Below, piece after piece: positions 3,919 to 5,273 of a stretch of DNA of 5,273 nucleotides. Under the pieces are notes generated by a model that did no database searches, was not told the DNA's origin, and worked only from the letters and a program-made list of their open reading frames with translations. Position 1 is the first letter of the stretch. Each line of letters begins with the position of its first letter. The DNA is from a bacterium (GTDB lineage Bacteria; Oederibacteriota; PGYV01; DSBP01): positions 1 to 5,273 of the forward strand of contig DSBP01000209.1 in NCBI GenBank assembly GCA_011049465.1. The letters run 5' to 3'. Both the position numbers and the translations under genes were made by a program.

Positions 3919-4932
3919 TCAACATATTCTCGGCAATTGCCCTCCTTCGGGCATGAATACTATTCTTTCTCCTCCTGCTTCAGTGTCAATTGTTACAAGC
4001 GGTTTGGATGATTTTGCCTCTACCTTTCCTATCACCGCCGCCTTTTTGCCGTACTTTGAGCCTTTCAGCAGTTTTACCGCCCTCTTCGCCTCTTTGGCTT
4101 CGCATATTATCAGCATCTTTCCCTCGTTCGCGAGGAAGAGCGGGTCAAAGCCCAGAAGCCCGCATACGGCCTTCACTCCTTTGTCAACGGGAATATCCTC
4201 CTGGTTCAGCCTGATGTTCACGCCTGATGCGGCGGCTATCTCGTTCAGTACCGCTCCGAGGCCGCCTCTTGTGGCGTCCCTCATCACCCTTATCCCTGTT
4301 CCCCTCCTTATAAGCGGCTCAATCATGGAGTATAAGGGCGCGCAGTCGCTCTTTAAGCCTGTCTCAATTCCCATCTTTTCCCTTGCCTGCAGTATTGCTA
4401 TCTCGTGGTCCCCTATGTTTCCGGATATTATGACAGCATTGCCCGGCCGCGCCGCAGAGCTCGAGACGCGGCTCTTTTCGGGCGCAACGCCGAGCCCTGA
4501 TGTATTGATGAATATGCCGTCAGCCTTTCCGCGCTCAACCACTTTTGTGTCGCCCGCCGCCACAATCACTCCGGCCTCATCAGCCGCTTTTTTGATTGAA
4601 ACAAGTATCCTCTCAAGATCTGCCGTCAAAAACCCCTCTTCTATGATAAACGCTGTTGTTATGTAGAGCGGCTTCGCTGCCATTGCCGCGAGGTCATTGA
4701 CAGTGCCGCAGACAGCCAGCCTGCCAATGTCGCTTCCCGGGAAAAAGAGCGGGGATACAACAAAGGAATCCGTGGTAAAAACAGGACTGCCCTTTAACCG
4801 TGGAAGAACCGCGGAGTCCTCCAGCCTGTCAATCACGGGGTTTGAAAGATGCTTCAGTATCAAATCATTTATCAGCGACTGCATCTTTGTGCCGCCCATT
4901 CCGTGGGCAAGCGTTATCACATTTTTATCCAT
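3919..4932 (-). CDS. hypE: Hydrogenase maturation protein HypE (carbamoyl dehydratase)
   Basis: 337 residues, normal for HypE. The enzyme receives a carbamoyl group from HypF on its C-terminal Cys and dehydrates it with ATP to a thiocyanate, which supplies the CN ligands of the [NiFe] active-site iron. Visible: LAHGMGG (8-14), TTDSFVVSPLFFPGSDIG (53-70), GTVNDLAAMAAKP (76-88), GDTKVVERGKAD (127-138), MRDATRGGL (217-225), and the terminal PRIC with Cys337 as the modified residue. The purM-like N- and C-terminal halves are both complete. Where most family members I recall read GDHG, this one reads GDHE (174-177). The frame is open 21 codons further upstream, but those codons overlap the end of hypD, and MDKNVITLAHG is the typical HypE beginning; GAGAGGA lies 10 nt upstream. 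The gap to hypD is 5 nt. Confidence 0.97.
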   Translation of the reverse strand: MDKNVITLAHGMGGTKMQSLINDLILKHLSNPVIDRLEDSAVLPRLKGSPVFTTDSFVVSPLFFPGSDIGRLAVCGTVNDLAAMAAKPLYITTAFIIEEGFLTADLERILVSIKKAADEAGVIVAAGDTKVVERGKADGIFINTSGLGVAPEKSRVSSSAARPGNAVIISGNIGDHEIAILQAREKMGIETGLKSDCAPLYSMIEPLIRRGTGIRVMRDATRGGLGAVLNEIAAASGVNIRLNQEDIPVDKGVKAVCGLLGFDPLFLANEGKMLIICEAKEAKRAVKLLKGSKYGKKAAVIGKVEAKSSKPLVTIDTEAGGERIVFMPEGGQLPRIC

Positions 4933-4937
4933 GTCGG

Positions 4938-5273
4938 TTATTTCCTCTCGTATTTGTAATAAGCAGCGCAGCTTCCCTCGGCTGAGACCATGCACGCGCC
5001 AACCGGATCTTCAAGAGCGCACTTGCGGCCAAAGAGCGGGCATTCGGGCGGTTTAATCGCGCCTTTAAGCACGTCTCCGCACCTGCATCCTGCCGGCTCC
5101 TTTGAATAAGATACATCGGGATTAAACTGTTTTGCGGCGTCAAAACCGTCATAAGCCGCGGAAAAGACAAGCCCGCTGGCCGGTATGACGCCAATGCCGC
5201 GCCAGTTTGAATCCGACGGCACAAAGGCCTCTGATATCGCGGAGACCGCTTCTTTGTTGCCCTCGTAGCGCAC
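4938..5273 (-). CDS. hypD: Hydrogenase maturation protein HypD, C-terminal part (cut by window edge)
   Basis: The last 111 residues of HypD; the N-terminal part lies beyond the right edge. The first visible codon, GTG, is an internal Val, not a start. HypD carries a [4Fe-4S] cluster and, with HypC, forms the scaffold on which the Fe(CN)2CO unit is built. Diagnostic pieces: WRGIGVIPASGL (24-35 of the fragment), GCRCGDVLKG (62-71), ECPLFGRKC (77-85) and GACMVSAEGSCAAYYKY (92-108). The Cys residues at 63, 65, 78, 85 and 102 include the conserved C-terminal cysteines, some of which bind the cluster. The stop lies 5 nt before the hypE ATG, so the two genes form an operon. Confidence 0.96.
   Translation of the reverse strand: MRYEGNKEAVSAISEAFVPSDSNWRGIGVIPASGLVFSAAYDGFDAAKQFNPDVSYSKEPAGCRCGDVLKGAIKPPECPLFGRKCALEDPVGACMVSAEGSCAAYYKYERK

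Noticed and set aside
3893..4666. Long plus-strand open frame of 257 codons opposite hypE
   Set aside because: It lies antisense to a fully convincing HypE with all family motifs. Its protein is low-complexity (Ser/Pro/Ala/Phe-rich), as expected from the complement of a coding gene, and has no recognisable domain.
4933..4995. N-terminal extension of hypE by 21 codons
   Set aside because: It would overlap the end of hypD and precede the typical HypE N-terminus; the ATG at 4932 has a usable ribosome site.
4925..5224. Minus-strand frame overlapping the end of hypD in another phase
   Set aside because: hypD in its own frame matches the family to the end; this alternative frame resembles no known protein.
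1..5273. CRISPR arrays, tRNA/rRNA genes, insertion sequences
   Set aside because: No regularly spaced repeats of CRISPR size, no tRNA-like cloverleaf, no transposase frame and no terminal inverted repeats were seen.

Overview
All recognisable genes lie on the minus strand, so transcription runs from the right edge to the left edge. In that order they are: the C-terminal end of hypD, hypE, a 45-codon Cys/Lys-rich mini-gene, hypA, hypB, a cupin lipoprotein gene, a DUF4892/OmpA-type envelope protein gene, hdrC, and the first 45 codons of hdrB. Signal peptides, a lipobox and an OmpA peptidoglycan-binding domain indicate a Gram-negative cell. The [NiFe]-hydrogenase maturation genes together with heterodisulfide-reductase-type subunits indicate an anaerobe that handles H2. 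Base composition is close to even. Desulfobacterota (former Deltaproteobacteria) or Nitrospirota would fit, but the lineage is inferred and cannot be fixed from this window.

Right part (about 2659-5273): a [NiFe]-hydrogenase maturation cluster. HypD and HypE act in making the Fe(CN)2CO centre, and HypA and HypB deliver nickel. hypC and hypF are not seen and may lie upstream, beyond the right edge. Between hypE and hypA is a small gene (3680-3817) with a perfect ribosome binding site and an overlapping junction with hypA. Its product begins with a Cys cluster like the N-terminal CxxCGC nickel motif of many HypB proteins, and it continues as a lysine-rich tail with a 13-residue duplication. HypB in this window lacks such an N-terminal motif. 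This looks like a nickel-binding module encoded as a separate mini-protein, and it is the most interesting item here.

Middle part (about 958-2640): two envelope genes of unproven relation to the hyp genes. The cupin lipoprotein has its own sigma70-like promoter and starts at TTG. The OmpA-family protein follows after a 129-nt gap that contains short direct repeats.

Left part (1-957): a gene-free regulatory stretch (701-957), then hdrC and hdrB with a 4-nt ATGA overlap. The stretch holds a hairpin, four phased GAAAC motifs, a very good sigma70-type promoter (17-bp spacer, extended -10), and a perfect CRP/FNR-type palindrome inside the leader. HdrC and HdrB normally pass electrons to or from a bifurcating HdrA, so hdrA is expected beyond the left edge. 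The co-location with hyp genes suggests, without proving, a link between hydrogenase and Hdr-type electron bifurcation.
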